Positions 44,555 through 56,093 of a stretch of 64,000 nucleotides of DNA are shown piece after piece. This DNA is from Neostapfia colusana (lineage: Eukaryota > Streptophyta > Magnoliopsida > Poales > Poaceae), in contig JASWHV010000011.1 of NCBI GenBank assembly GCA_030760725.1, positions 16,269,501-16,333,500 of the forward strand, read 5' to 3'. Within the stretch, counting starts at the first letter, position 1. Each line of letters starts with the position of its first letter. Under the pieces are notes generated by a model. That model saw only the letters and a list, made by a program, of their open reading frames with translations. It ran no database searches and was not told where the DNA came from. The position numbers and the translations under genes were made by a program.

Positions 44555-44737
44555 CTCGTCTTTAGATTGTTTTGCTATGGTGTGTGAACCAACATGAAAT
44601 AATATTGCATTTATTTTTGTGTGAAAAGTGAACCCTTAGAGAAGTATAACGAAGCCTCAACACTTCAAAGTACAAACAAATGAAAGTAGTAAGATGATAC
44701 TAAATGCTTTCAAATTAATATTGGTTGATTCTGCCAG

Positions 44738-45550
44738 ATGGCCGGAAGAGGAAAAGGACGTGCTGCCAACCCCGCCAACAACAACAATGATGAGGCATGC
44801 AACCCTCATCTTTCTGGAGGCCAAGACCGGGATGGTCGCCGTGAAGGAGTTGATCCCCTCCACCAATTGCTGGAGAATCAAAATCAGCTCATCCGGAACT
44901 TGACTCAAGTGGTGGCTAACTTGCATCAAGTTCCACCTCCACAAGCTGCACCACGCCAACCAAGGTTGAGTGAGTTTCTAGGAACTCAACCTCCGAAGTT
45001 TGCAAGTGCTGCTGAACCTCTGGAGGCAGATGATTGGCTGAAGACCATTGAAAGCAAGATGAGGATCATACAGTGCCAAGGGTATGAGAGAGTGCTGTTT
45101 TCCTCTCATCAATTGCATGGACCTGCTGCTGATTGGTGGACCGCCTACGTGGCCGCCCATCATGACCCTGAGAACATCACTTGGGAAAAGTTCAAGCGTA
45201 GCATCCGCAACCATTACATACCAAGAGGTGAACTCAAAAACAAGAGGAAGGAGTTTTTGGGACTGCAGCAGGGAAACATGACGGTGAGGGAATACATCAC
45301 TAAATTTACTCAACTATCCCGTTATGCCCCACGGGACATAGAGACTGATGAGAAGAAACAAGATTGTTTCGTGGAGGGACTTACTGCAGAGATGCAGTGT
45401 GCAATGTCCTCAAATGAGTATGAAAGCTTCCAAAAGATGGTGGACAGAGCGTTTGTGGTAGAAAGGAAGCTGAAGGCCTTGGAAAATGAGAACAAGAGGA
45501 AGGCCGGTTAGTCACATCAAGCCTCGGGTAGCAACACCCGCCCCCGTCTG
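44738..45550 (+). pseudogene. gag: gag capsid of element C
   Basis: ATG at 44738, preceded by TTGATTCTGCCAG. It encodes MAGRGKGRAANP, an asparagine-rich linker, and the gag core (FLGTQPPKF, ADDWLKTIESKM, LHGPAADWW, KRSIRNHYIP, MTVREYITKFTQLSRYAP). TAG at 45509-45511 replaces the tryptophan codon present in B (AGW). The frame continues unchanged into the knuckle and pol. gag and pol are therefore in one frame in the ancestor. Confidence 0.9.
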
Positions 45551-48061
45551 ATGCAGCAACCAGCAGGGCAGACGAACCGTGCTGCGGTACCCTACTCAGC
45601 ACCAAGAGGGTACAACCCGAACTACAGACCTCCGGCAGCACCAGCACAGCCGCAACGTCATTTTGTACAGCAGCCTCGCCCCGCATATCCACCTCGACCA
45701 GCAGTGCAAGGACCCCCAAACCAACGCCAAGACAACAAGGGCCAGGCACCTAAGGTTGGGGTGCAATGTTTTAGCTGTGGTGAAGTGGGGCACTACGCCC
45801 ATAAGTGCCCAAAGAAGAAGCCCGCGCAGCCACAACAGCAGAATGTAATGAGAGGACGGGTGAACCACGTCACTATGGAGGAAGCACAAGATGCACCCGA
45901 CGTGGTAGTTGGTAAGTTTCCTGCCAATTTACACCTTGCAACCCTGCTGTTTGATTCTGGTGCTACCCATTCGTTCATTGCTCAAGAGTTTGTTAAGAAG
46001 CATGACCTAGCAACCACTCAAATGAACCATATGCTAGCCGTAAACTCTCCAGGTGGAGAAATAAGGACAAGACAAGTGTGTCCCAAAGTGAACCTAGACA
46101 TTAATGGGGTGGTATTTACTGCTAACCTCATAGTGATAGATTCAGAAGGGATAGATATTATCTTGGGTATGGATTGGTTGACAAAACATAAAGGAATCAT
46201 CCATTGTTCGACCAGAACAGTGGAACTAACTCACCCTAGTGACACAAGAGTAAAGTTCATAACAATACACGAGCCTAGGAGGGACATTAAATTAAATCAA
46301 GTTGAGGTGAAAGTTGAGGAAATCAGGACCATCCGGGAATATCCAGATGTTTTTCCGGAAGAATTGCCAGGTATGCCTCCCGATCGTGAAGTGGAATTTG
46401 CAATTGAGCTAGTGCCTGGAACAGCCCCGATATACAAGAGACCTTATCGGATGGACTCCAAGCAGCTAGAAGAACTCAAGGATCATTTGAGAGAATTGAC
46501 GGAGAAGGGGTATATTCGCCTTAGTTCCTCACCATGGGGAGCTCCGGTGATATTTGTGCCCAAGAAGGACGGAACCCAAAGGTTATGTGTGGATTACCGT
46601 GCTTTGAATGAGGTAACCATCAAGAACAAGTACCCATTACCTCGCATTGAAGACTTGTTTGATCAGTTGAGAGGCGCTTGTGTGTTCTCGAAAATTGATC
46701 TCAGGTCGGGCTACCATCAACTCAAGATAAGGCAATCTGATATTCCCAAGACAGCTTTCGTATCTCGATACGGACTGTATGAATACACCGTCATGTCTTT
46801 CGGGCTAACTAATGCCCCGGCATACTTCATGTATCTCATCAACAAGGTATTCATGGAATATCTGGACAAATTTGTGGTGGTTTTCATAGATGACATTCTC
46901 GTCTTCTCCAAAGATGAAGAAGAACATGAGAAACATCTAAGGTTGGTGTTGCAGAGGCTGGGAGAACACCAACTATATGCCAAGTTGAGCAAGTGTGAGT
47001 TTTGGCTGAACAGAGTTCCCTTCTTAGGACATATAATCTCGGAGGGAGGAATCTCCGTGGATCCTGCCAAAATAGAGGATATACAGAGGTGGAAGACCCC
47101 TGAAAATGTCGGGGAAGTTCGGAGATTTTTGGGATTGGCGGGATACTATCGACGGTTTATTGAGGGATTCTCTAAGATCTCGAGACCCCTCACCAAACTG
47201 TTGGAGAAGGGAATCACATTCACATGGACGCCGCAGTGCGAGACGAGTTTTCAGGAGTTAAAGGAAAGATTGACAACAGCCCCAGTGCTCGTTATGCCAG
47301 ATATGCAGAAGAACTTTACGGTGTACTGCGATGCCTCTGGAAACGGGTTGGGATGTGTTCTCATGCAAGAAGGGCATGTCGTGGCATATGCATCCCGGCA
47401 GCTTTGGAAGAACGAGAAGAACTATCCTACACATGACCTAGAACTAGCCGCAGTGGTACACGCGTTGAAAATTTGGCGACACTATTTGATGGGGAAGATG
47501 ACAGAGATATATACGGATCATAAGAGTTTGAAGTACATTTTTACACCGCCATACCTCAACCTCAGACAAAGAAGATGGTTAGAGCTAATCAATGACTTTG
47601 ATGTGGGCATCAACTATCATCCTGGGAAGGCAAACGTCGTGGCCGATGCTTTAAGTCGGAAAGTGCAGGTCAATAAGTTGAGCTTGAAGGACATGCCTGC
47701 AGAATTGAAGGACGAGGTTATAAGGCTCAATCTATGCCTGGTAAATAGTGGTGAAGCCATTGCCATGGAAGTGGATTCCACACTCGAGCGAGACATACGC
47801 GAGGGTAAAAAGAATGACGAGAAGATACGAGAGATCAGACAACTCATCAAGGAAAATAAAGCTCATGGTTTTAGAGAGGATGAACAAGGAACGGTGTGGC
47901 ACGGGAAAAGAATCTGTGTGCCAGAAGTAAAGGAGATCCGTGAATTGATTTTGAAGGAGGCTCATGATTCTGACTATTCCATTCATCCTGGGAGTACGAA
48001 GATGTACCAGGACTTGGTATGGCATGAAGCGCGATGTCGCGGAACATGTTGCCCTATGTGA
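45551..48061 (+). pseudogene. pol: gag knuckle, protease, RT, RNase H and start of integrase of element C
   Basis: 836 codons open. Numbered from 45551: zinc knuckle CX2CX4HX4C at 73-86, protease DSGATH at 135-140, RT with KIDLRSGYHQ (D383) and FIDDIL (D447, D448), RNase H with VYCDAS (D594), HDLELAAVV (E631) and YTDHKS (D656). All catalytic acids are present. Integrase starts with HDSDYSIHPG. A 17-bp deletion after MYQDL (about 48016), compared with B, removes part of the zinc finger and shifts the frame to a stop at 48059. The ATG at 45551 is internal and not a true start. Confidence 0.9.
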
Positions 48062-49193
48062 CACATATCAGTTGGTGAAAGCAGAACATCAACGACCCGC
48101 GGGATTATTGCAACCACTCAAAGTGCCTGAATGGAAATGGGAAGAAATCAGCATGGATTTCATCGTGGGATTGCCTAGGACCCAATCAAGGTATGATTCG
48201 ATATGGGTCATCATTGATAGGCTAACTAAGGTAGCTCATTTCATCCCCATGAAAGAAAGCTACAGCGGATCCAAATTGGCAGAGTTGTACATGTCAAGGA
48301 TCGTGTGTTACCATGGAGTGCCAAAGAAGATTGTGTCGGATTGAGGGACACAGTTCACCTCAAGGTTCTGGCAGAAGTTGCATGAAACCATGGGAACCCA
48401 TCTGAACTTTAGTTCTGCCTACCATCCCCAAACTTATGGGTATACGGAAAGAACCAATCAGATCCTTGAAGATATGCTGAGGGCATGTGCACTCAAAAAC
48501 AATCGGAGTTGGGATAAAAACTTACCGTATGCGGAGTTTTCCTATAACAACAGCTATCAAGCTAGTATGAAGATGTCACCGTTTGAAGCCTTGTACGGGA
48601 GGAAGTGCAGAACTCCCCTATTTTGGAACCAAACGGGGGAAAGTAAAGTGTTTGGTCTAGAAGTACTACAAGAAGCCGAGGCGAAGGTAAGGGAAATTTG
48701 CAACAATTTGAGGATAGCACAGACACGCCAAAAGAGTTATGTTGATGTACGAAGAAGAGAGCTCATTTTCAACGTGAGAGACTATGTTTATCTCAAGGTG
48801 TCCCCTATCCGAGGACTTCGTCGGTTCAAGGTGAAAGGGATGTTGTCACCTCGATACATCGGACCCTTTCAAGTTTTGGAGAGGAAAGGCGAAGTGGCGT
48901 ATCAACTAGAATTACCGGCTCGTCTATCGGATGTGCACGATGTATTCCATGTGTCACAACTCAAGAAATGCCTGAGGACGCCTGAAGAGGTGTTACCCAT
49001 GAATGAAGTGGACGTAGCTGAGGATTTGTCTTATGCCGAGCAACCATACAAGATTTTGGAGACAATGGAACGCCTCACCAGAAATAAAAGAATCCGGATG
49101 TGCAAAGTGCAGTGGAAGCATCACTCAGAAGAGGAAGCCACCTGGGAGCGGGAAGATGAGCTCAAGGCACAATTTCCAGAATTGTTTTCTTAG
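48015..49193 (+). pseudogene. pol: Integrase core and chromodomain-like tail of element C
   Basis: Continues in the next frame after the 17-bp deletion: CDTYQLVK (second zinc cysteine replaced by Y; B has CDTCQ), MDFIVGLP with the first aspartate (about 48155), and VSD at about 48335 directly followed by TGA 48342 in place of arginine. Then HPQTYGYTERTNQ keeps the glutamate although the D and Q around it are changed. The C-terminal part to TAG 49193 is intact, with SPRYIGPFQVLE, DVFHVSQLKKCL and KVQWKHHSEEEATWE. Confidence 0.88.
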
Positions 49194-49200
49194 AAACACC

Positions 49201-49237
49201 AATCTCGAGGACGAGATTTCTTTTAAGGGGGTAGAGC
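49201..49237 (+). other. Palindrome and polypurine tract of element C
   Basis: AATCTCG-AGGA-CGAGATT (49201-49218), 7 bp after the pol stop, then TCTTTTAAGGGGGTAGAGC up to the LTR. Confidence 0.78.
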
Positions 49238-52200
49238 TGTAACACCCCAAAATTTTGATTTAAAACCCTAAATCATGTTAAGAGGGGAATTTAAAAAATT
49301 TTGGACGTGTTGCATGTTTTGCAAAAATTCAAATTCAAACTGGAATTTAAATTAAACTCAAATCAGAAAAGAAATAGAAAAGAAAAAGAGAAAGCAGAAA
49401 AAAACCGGCCAGTGGGCCAAAACCCACCAGCCGGCCCACCCAGCAACCGCGCCAGCCCGCAGCCGCGCGCGCTGTTTCCTTCCGCTGACAGGTGGGACCC
49501 ACCAGCTCGTCTTCTACCTCGCGCCCGCGCCGGACTCCCTCTCACCCGAATCAAAACCGATCGGGATTTCTGCGTATCCCCGCTGAATTCTGTTCGTAGG
49601 CGACGCGGACTTGATCTAAACCACCCCGCCGCCCTCCCCCGTCTATAAAAACCCCGGCCTCGTTTTGTTTTTCCCACGCGATCCGCCGATTTTCCTCCGG
49701 TGAGAACCGAGACTTCTCCGGCGAATTCTGGCCGATCTAAGCTCGGAAATTCCGATCTAACTCGCTGGTCTTGATCCACCGCCTCCGGGGAACCTTGCAG
49801 GTGCAGAAAACTCGGTGACTTGCGGTGTAAACACAGCGCCGACGAGCTTCGCCGTGGTTTCGCCTCGGACCTCGTCGCCGATCACCTTCCAGGACCTCCG
49901 AGCTCAAGAAAAGCCCCGAGGTGAGATCTCCGACCTCCCCTCCACCGATCTATACCATAAAATCACAGTTCTAGGAAGAATTCTCGAAGATCCGAAAGTC
50001 TCCGGCGAGATCGCCGCTTCCCGCCGCCGTGCGCTGCCGGCAGCGCCGCCCGCGCTCGATCAGAGCGACGTGGCCGCTTGTGCGCCGTGTATTTTAAATC
50101 GCACGGTAGGGTTTAAACCCCCGCGTACCGGTTCGCTGTTATAATCTCGGCCGTCGGTTTAAAATCGGACGGTCCACGTCAGCCCCGCGTTATAAAGACT
50201 GGAAATCTTACGTGCTACCCCCTGGGGTTCTCGGGAAATAAGAGCTAGCCCCGGAAACTTCTGATCTAGCCCCTGGAACTTCAGAAAATCATGTAAATTC
50301 ATTTAAAAATCAGTTTTAGCCCCTGGACTTAATAAAAATTAGGAAAAACTCCTCTGATAAGTGTAGCTAGACCCTTGGAAATTCTGAAAATAATATTATA
50401 GACCCTGTAGTGGGGTGAGTTTACCTTTTTAACCCTGTTTGATATTTAATTAAGGAAAATTTAATATGTGGCTAGTGTTTAAAATTTAAAAGTGGGACAA
50501 ACATATTGTTAAAATTAAATTAAAAACTTTCTCAGTATTTAGAAAACTTTGGAGTGAGATAAAAATATATTTTGGGCTGAAATGAATCTGTTTAATTTCT
50601 TATTCACATTTAGGGACACATTTTTAAGTAAAGAATAGTTCTGGAAAATAGGGAAAATAATTGTAAAATAGTATACATCAGAGGAAAAGGTCAAAAATAT
50701 ATTAGTAAATATTTTAGATCAGAACCTATTCTGTTTAGATGATGTTTCTTATTATTTTGATAATAAAGTTCACATTTAGGCATAGGAAATGAATCTGAAA
50801 ATATAGCAACTAGTAAATGATAAATGGAGTTCTAAAATCCAAAGAGTTCAGTTTAGGGTTGGTAGAAATTATGAAGACACATATGGAAAAGGAAAATACC
50901 TTTCAAGCTTATTTGGTAGTTAAAAGGTGTAGTAATTGAATATAAGGCATTTATTTAAATTGGAAACTCATATATATAGTACGTAAGTATAAATGTGAAC
51001 ACAAAAGTAGGAATCATATACATATGATTAAAAGTGCATGCAATCCACAAATCAACACACATAGAGTAACCACAACACACATAATGGTGAATGACTTTCA
51101 TAAATGTGAATGTGTGGTTTGTATGAAGTGGAAGTGTGAACTATGTCTTATGGATTGTTGTTTTTCTTTTGCTATGTGTGATGGTATGATGTAGAACCTG
51201 CTCAAGAGCAAGTTATTCCTTTCCAAGATCAGGATTACTCATTTGAAGAGCAGCATGAAGGAGGCAAGTGTCCTTGACCACTTTGATCCTATGCTAGGAT
51301 GTGTAGCTAGAGTTATTTGCATTGTCAATTTAAATATGAAACCCATGATAGGAAGTTTCCCTAGAATTGCATTACCTTGTTTCCTTGTAGCTTGGGTTGG
51401 GATTTATTTTATTATGTCATTTATTATTATGCATATGCTTAGCCATGCTTAGAATGGGATATTTGGGATATGAGATAATCAGTTTATTTTACCATACTCT
51501 TGAATGAGATATTGTGAGTTATGTAGAGGTAGGGATCAAGGCAAGTTGGATGTTTTGGTTGTGTGCTGGGTGCACGAGACTCGGGTTTGTGTTTAGTACT
51601 TGCCTGGATCCTAAGGACCGGTTCATGGAGCATGTAACCTGGCTTTACAGTGCCAACCACATGCTGAGATGGGGCAGCTTGGCCAATTAATTAGGTGTAT
51701 CCCCGGCGTAGTATGGGTGTGTTGTATGGTGCGGGGAATAGGTGTCAGCTGGACTACCATATGAACCGCAAGGCTCAAGAGGGGGCCACTGCAGCGGGGT
51801 TGGAGCCTCTTGTATGCTGTTAGGGGTGAAACCTCAGTGGGCCCACGCTCGTCGGGAATCCCTTTGTAAAGGCTTCGTAGTGATCTCCTGGCTACACACC
51901 TGGGAAGTGTGAATGTGGTTCGTAGCCACTGGCATAATGCAGGTTCTTTTAGTCCACCCGGCAACGGGGGATGAAATCACTACATGTGGGTACAGTGGTA
52001 CAAACTCTGCAGAGTCAAAACTGTCATGACAACCGTGCTCACGGTCAAGAGCGGCTTGGACTTATTCATGATTAGAGGAGTGATGGTTTTGGAAGTTGTG
52101 GATGTTAAGCGGGGAGCTTAACATTGAAAATGATGTTATGGTTATGGGATTATGATGATGGGACGGGAGATTGGGACTATTTCACCTGTGTAGTAATGTA

Positions 52201-52667
52201 GGTGCTTAATAAGCTAAGGTGATAGGAATTAATTGCATAGTGCTTTAACCATGAGTTCAACCTCTCCTTGTTCTAGCCATGCATGACATAACTTTCCCAC
52301 ACTTGCTGAGTACCATTGGTACTCAACCTTGCATATTTTGTTGGTTTATATTGCTGCTCAGGTGAAGATAATGAGGTGGTGTATAATGACCAAGACTTTG
52401 GACCCGAAGAAGGTTTCTAGGTTCATGGAGACCCCCGGGCAACGCCTGTGATGGAGCCCTCAAGAATAATATTCCGCTGCTAGTTTATTTACTTGTGATG
52501 AACTTATTATTGTCCATCGAGACATTTACTATGTAAGACTTACTTATATTCGACACCTGGCTTGTAATAAATGATGCTTCACTATTTGTCATCACATGTA
52601 TGAGAAAATGATCCTGGCATACATGTGATATTCACTTGGTTGTTCTTCGGAAAAACCAGGTGTGACA
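49238..52667 (+). repeat. 3' LTR of element C
   Basis: 3,430 bp, very similar to the 5' LTR, with the 39-bp segment that the 5' copy lacks near 51018-51056. TATAAAAA at 49644-49651. The last bases read CCAGGTGTGACA (CCGGG in the 5' copy). Confidence 0.94.
49803..52420 (+). CDS. Predicted LTR-encoded spliced acidic protein, C 3' copy
   Basis: Exon 1 open to donor CGAG|GTGAGA at 49920, exon 2 51195-51263 (69 nt), exon 3 from 52362 to TAG 52418-52420. Exon 1 has no frameshift here, unlike the 5' copy. Changes against the 5' copy are few (EQQE/EQHE in exon 2, Q to E at the start of exon 3). Confidence 0.42.
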
Positions 52668-53277
52668 AGCGGTAACCCGATAATAAAATCCATACTCACG
52701 TCTTCCCACTTCCATGCCGGAATATGAAGGGGCTACAGCAAACCAGGTTTCTTCATGTGATCTGCTTTCACCCTTCGACACGTATCGCACTCGGATACGT
52801 ATTTAGCTATTTCATGCTTCATCCGTGTCCACCAAAACTTGTTTCTCAAATCTTGGTACACCTTGTTGCTGCCCGGATGAATGGTAAATTTTGATAGATG
52901 AGCTTCGTCTAATATCTTCTTACGAAGCTTCATGTCCCTCGGTACGACTATAGGGTTATTGAACCATAGCGTACCATTCTCATCTTTCCGGAAGCACTTA
53001 GCTTCTCCTTTCTCTATTTTCTTCCGGATATGGGCCATGCCCTTATCTTTCTTTTGCGCCTCTACAATTTCATCACGAATTGTAGGAATGAGGGCAAGGT
53101 TAAACAAGGACCCATAAGGAACCAAGCGCAGGCTCGGTTCTTCTTATTCCATTGCAGCCATGGTTAGGTTATGAACATGTGATTTCCCACTAAGTGCATC
53201 GGCAACCACATTCGCTTTTGCAGGGTGGTAATGAATCTCTATTTCATAGTCTTTAATCAACTCTAACTATCTTCGCT
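52668..53277 (-). pseudogene. pol: Integrase N-terminal part of element D
   Basis: Minus strand, upstream of the C insertion. After RNase H, IEIHYHPAKANVVADALS leads to the spacer VPYGSLFNLALIPTIRDEI. The zinc finger HLSKFTIHPGSNK with CDTCRRVKADH follows, then a TAG at about 52735 (KKPGLL then stop) and PAWKWEDVSMDFIIGLP with the first catalytic aspartate just before element C. A stop also interrupts the linker near 53144. The break falls within a leucine codon, and the codons on the two sides of C join without loss. Confidence 0.85.
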
Positions 53278-54750
53278 GCCTCATATTTAACTCATTTTGT
53301 GTGAAGATATATTTCAAACTTTTGTAGTCCGTGTAGAGGTGAACTAAGTTTCCAAGTAAATAGTGCCTCCACATCATTAGAGCAAGAACCACAGCAGCTA
53401 ACTCGAGGTCATGTGTCGGATAATTCTGCTCATGATTTCGAAGCTGCCTGGATCTATATGCGACCACTCGCCCTTCTTGCATAAGCACGCAGGCAAGGCC
53501 GATGCCGGATGCATCACAATAAACATCAAAAGCCTTAGTCATATTGGGCTGCGGCAACACTGGGGCTGTTGTGAGGTGGTTTACCAATGCTTTGAACGAC
53601 TTCTCACATGCTTCACTCCACACATATTTGTTCCTTTCTTCAGAAGTTCCGTCATCGGTTTAGAGACCTTGCAGAAATTCGGAATGAATCTCCGGTAGTA
53701 CCCCGCTAAACCAAGAAAACTACGGACTTCGTGGACTGATTTTGGCGAACTCCAATTCAGCACTTTGACGATCTTGCTCGGATCAACCGCAATACCCTCT
53801 GCAGAAATAATGTGCCGAAGAAATGGCACTTGGTTGATCCAGAACTCACACTTGCTGAATTTTGCATATAGCTTGTGATCCCGTAGGCGTTGGAGCACAA
53901 TATGCAGATGTTTGGTGTGTTCCTCCTCCGACTTAGAATATACCAAGATATCGTCAATGAAGACCACGACGAACTTGTCCAACTCCAGCATGAAGACTGA
54001 ATTCATCAAGTACATAAAATGAGCCGGAGCATTAGTGAGTCCGAATGACATGACGAGATACTCATATAACCCGTATCTCGTCGAGAATGCTGTCTTGGGT
54101 ATGTCTTCCGCACGGATTTTTATCTGGTTATATCCGGACTGAAGATCCATCTTCGAGAAAACCTTAGCACCCACTAGTTGATCGAAAAGCATATTGATAC
54201 GTGGTAGTGAATACTTGTTCTTGAACGTCACGACATTGAGCGGACTATAGTCCAAATATAGCCTTAAAGTCTCATCCTTTTTCTTGACAAACTGCGCCGA
54301 ACATCCCCACGGTGATGAACTGGGGCGAATGAATCCTTTGCTTAACAAATCATTCAGCTGCTCCTTCAGCTCCGCGAGTTCCTTCGGTGCCATTTTATAC
54401 GGCCTCCGAGAGATGGGTGTGGTTCCCGGTGCTAGTTCAATTTTGAACTCCACTTCACGTTCGGGCGGCATGCCCGGTAAATCGTTGGGAAACATGTCCG
54501 GATATTCCCTGACCACTGGAATGTCCTCCAGTTTCTTAGCTTCAACAGTGTGGACAGCAGTGACTTCCGGTGCAACATTTGTCAGCATCAACGTGTGTTG
54601 CCCGTGCTTCTTCGAATTCAGCTGCACCGTTCGTGAACTAATATCAAAGATAGCTTGGTGATGTGTCGACCAAGCCATTCCCAAGATGATGTCAATCCGC
54701 AAATCTCCAGGATGATAAGAGTAGTTGGATATACCCGCCCATCCAAACAT
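53278..54750 (-). pseudogene. pol: RT and RNase H of element D
   Basis: Minus strand. Open from 54750 with the protease-RT linker DIILGMAWSTHHQAIF, then YPDMFPNDLPGMPPEREVEF, YLDYSPLNVV (changed from the usual D-Y-R), KMDLQSGYNQIKI, MSFGLTNAPAHF and the intact FIDDILVYS at about 53960. Near 53620 a one-base change shifts the frame into RNase H (VYCDASGIGLACV, THDLELAAVV, YTDYKSLKYI). TAG at 53267 follows RQRR, in the same tryptophan codon that is also a stop in B. Related to G and F more than to B and C. Confidence 0.87.
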
Positions 54751-55430
54751 ATAGGCGCTCGAGCAACAATCATGCCCGCTTTCCTACTACCTCCTGGTGA
54801 ATTATTATGATATGATGCGGCCAAGGTGGTTGATGGCACTTGGTGCTTAACCACATAATCTTTGCTGATAAAATCATGTGTGGAACCCGAGTCGAACAAC
54901 ACGAACGTGGGCTGATCACATAGGCTGAACGTACCCGCGAACATGGGTTCTCCTACGGGAACGTCTTCAACTACCATATAGTTTACGTTTATCACTTTCA
55001 GTGCTGTCCTCCTTTGCTGACCATGGAATTTCTTTGCAGCTTGCGATGATATGTTACTGCTGCTCGGCTTGGTCACAGGAAACTCCTGAGGAATATGCTC
55101 TACATCGCTACGAGTATTGTACGATGCAAGCTCAGGAACTTTATAATATGGAAGTGGTTGATATACTTGTGCACTTTGCTGAGGTGCAGGTGCACAAATA
55201 CTCATTTGCTGCTGTTGCAGCAGTGGCTGAACATCCATGGGTGAATATGGACAGTATTGAATCTGAGGTGCCCCGTCAAAGGACTGAATTTCCACCTCAG
55301 ATGGTAAGCAATATATCACCGGTTGTTTCTGATGATAATCACCCATACTTGCCAGTGATAATTTTCTCTTCCTCTTACTTTCCTTATGCTCGAGTTCAGC
55401 TATTTCTGGAATCATAGCGGCATTGACTTA
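54700..55430 (-). pseudogene. gag C-terminal region and protease of element D
   Basis: Minus strand frame from 55430 down. A proline/glutamine/tyrosine-rich linker (LLQQQQMSICAPAPQQ), a basic piece KKFHGQQRRTALKVINVNY, then the protease FVLFDSGSTHDFIS at about 54880-54922. Near 54715 a frame change separates it from RT. I see no CCHC zinc knuckle between capsid and protease, unlike B and C. Confidence 0.8.
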
Positions 55431-56093
55431 CTCGCTATAATTCCCTTTATTGCATTGTGCCACTTTTGTCCGAAGCTCCACATTGAGGCCTCGGAAGAAG
55501 TAATGGCACTTCATCGTCTCCTTATGTACATAAGCGGATGCATATTGTACTAAACGGTTAAATTCCGTAAAGTACTCCATAACACTCATGCCTCCTTGCT
55601 TGAGTTCATAGAACTCTTCAATTCTGGTTTTGACGATGCCCTCACATATATGACGTGCATGAAAAGCATCAAGGAACTCCGTCCACGTCACACGATGGCC
55701 TTCAGCGATCTGAGCAATATATTCAGACCACCAAGCCCCACCGGATCCATGAAGTTGCTGAGCGGCAAATAAAGCCTTCTCATATTCATCAAACTGGAGC
55801 ATTCCCAGTTTAGATTCAATCACCCGGAGCCAATGATCTGCCTCCAAGGCTTCTTTAGCTTCCGAGAATACAGGTGGTTGTCTTGCTAGGAAATCCAGAT
55901 AAGTATTCAGTGTGGGTTTTTGCTGGGAAGTCTCCTGTCGGATGCCTTGCTGCACCAACATCTCAAGAGACTCAGCCATTCTTCCGAACACCTCCACCAG
56001 TCCGGTTGATGATGGCGGTGATCATCGCTGCGATGAATCATTTCCATCCCGATTAGAACCACCAACTTCATACCCGGAATGAGTATGATCCAT
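55428..56093 (-). pseudogene. gag: gag capsid of element D
   Basis: Minus strand. ATG at 56093 (MDHTHSGYEVGG), TGA at 56024-56022, then open: MAESLEMLVQQGI, DFLARQPPVFSEAKEALEADHWLRVIESKLG, AAQQLHGSGGAWWSEYI, TWTEFLDAFHARHI, MSVMEYFTEFNRLVQYA, to TAA at 55430-55428. This is the usual gag core of chromoviruses. The N-terminus does not have the GRGKG motif of B and C. Confidence 0.85.

Larger units (their letters stand above)
40043..52667 (+). mobile_element. Element C: Tekay/Del-type Ty3/gypsy retrotransposon, best preserved copy
   Basis: 12,625 bp. LTRs of 3,392 and 3,430 bp with TG...CA ends, flanked by the 5-bp duplication AGCGG (40038-40042 and 52668-52672). Inserted in integrase codons of element D, against D's direction. 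Same organisation as B with ORF0 before gag. Full length, but ORF0 has one stop, gag one stop, pol one 17-bp deletion and a stop, so it is inactive. Confidence 0.95.
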
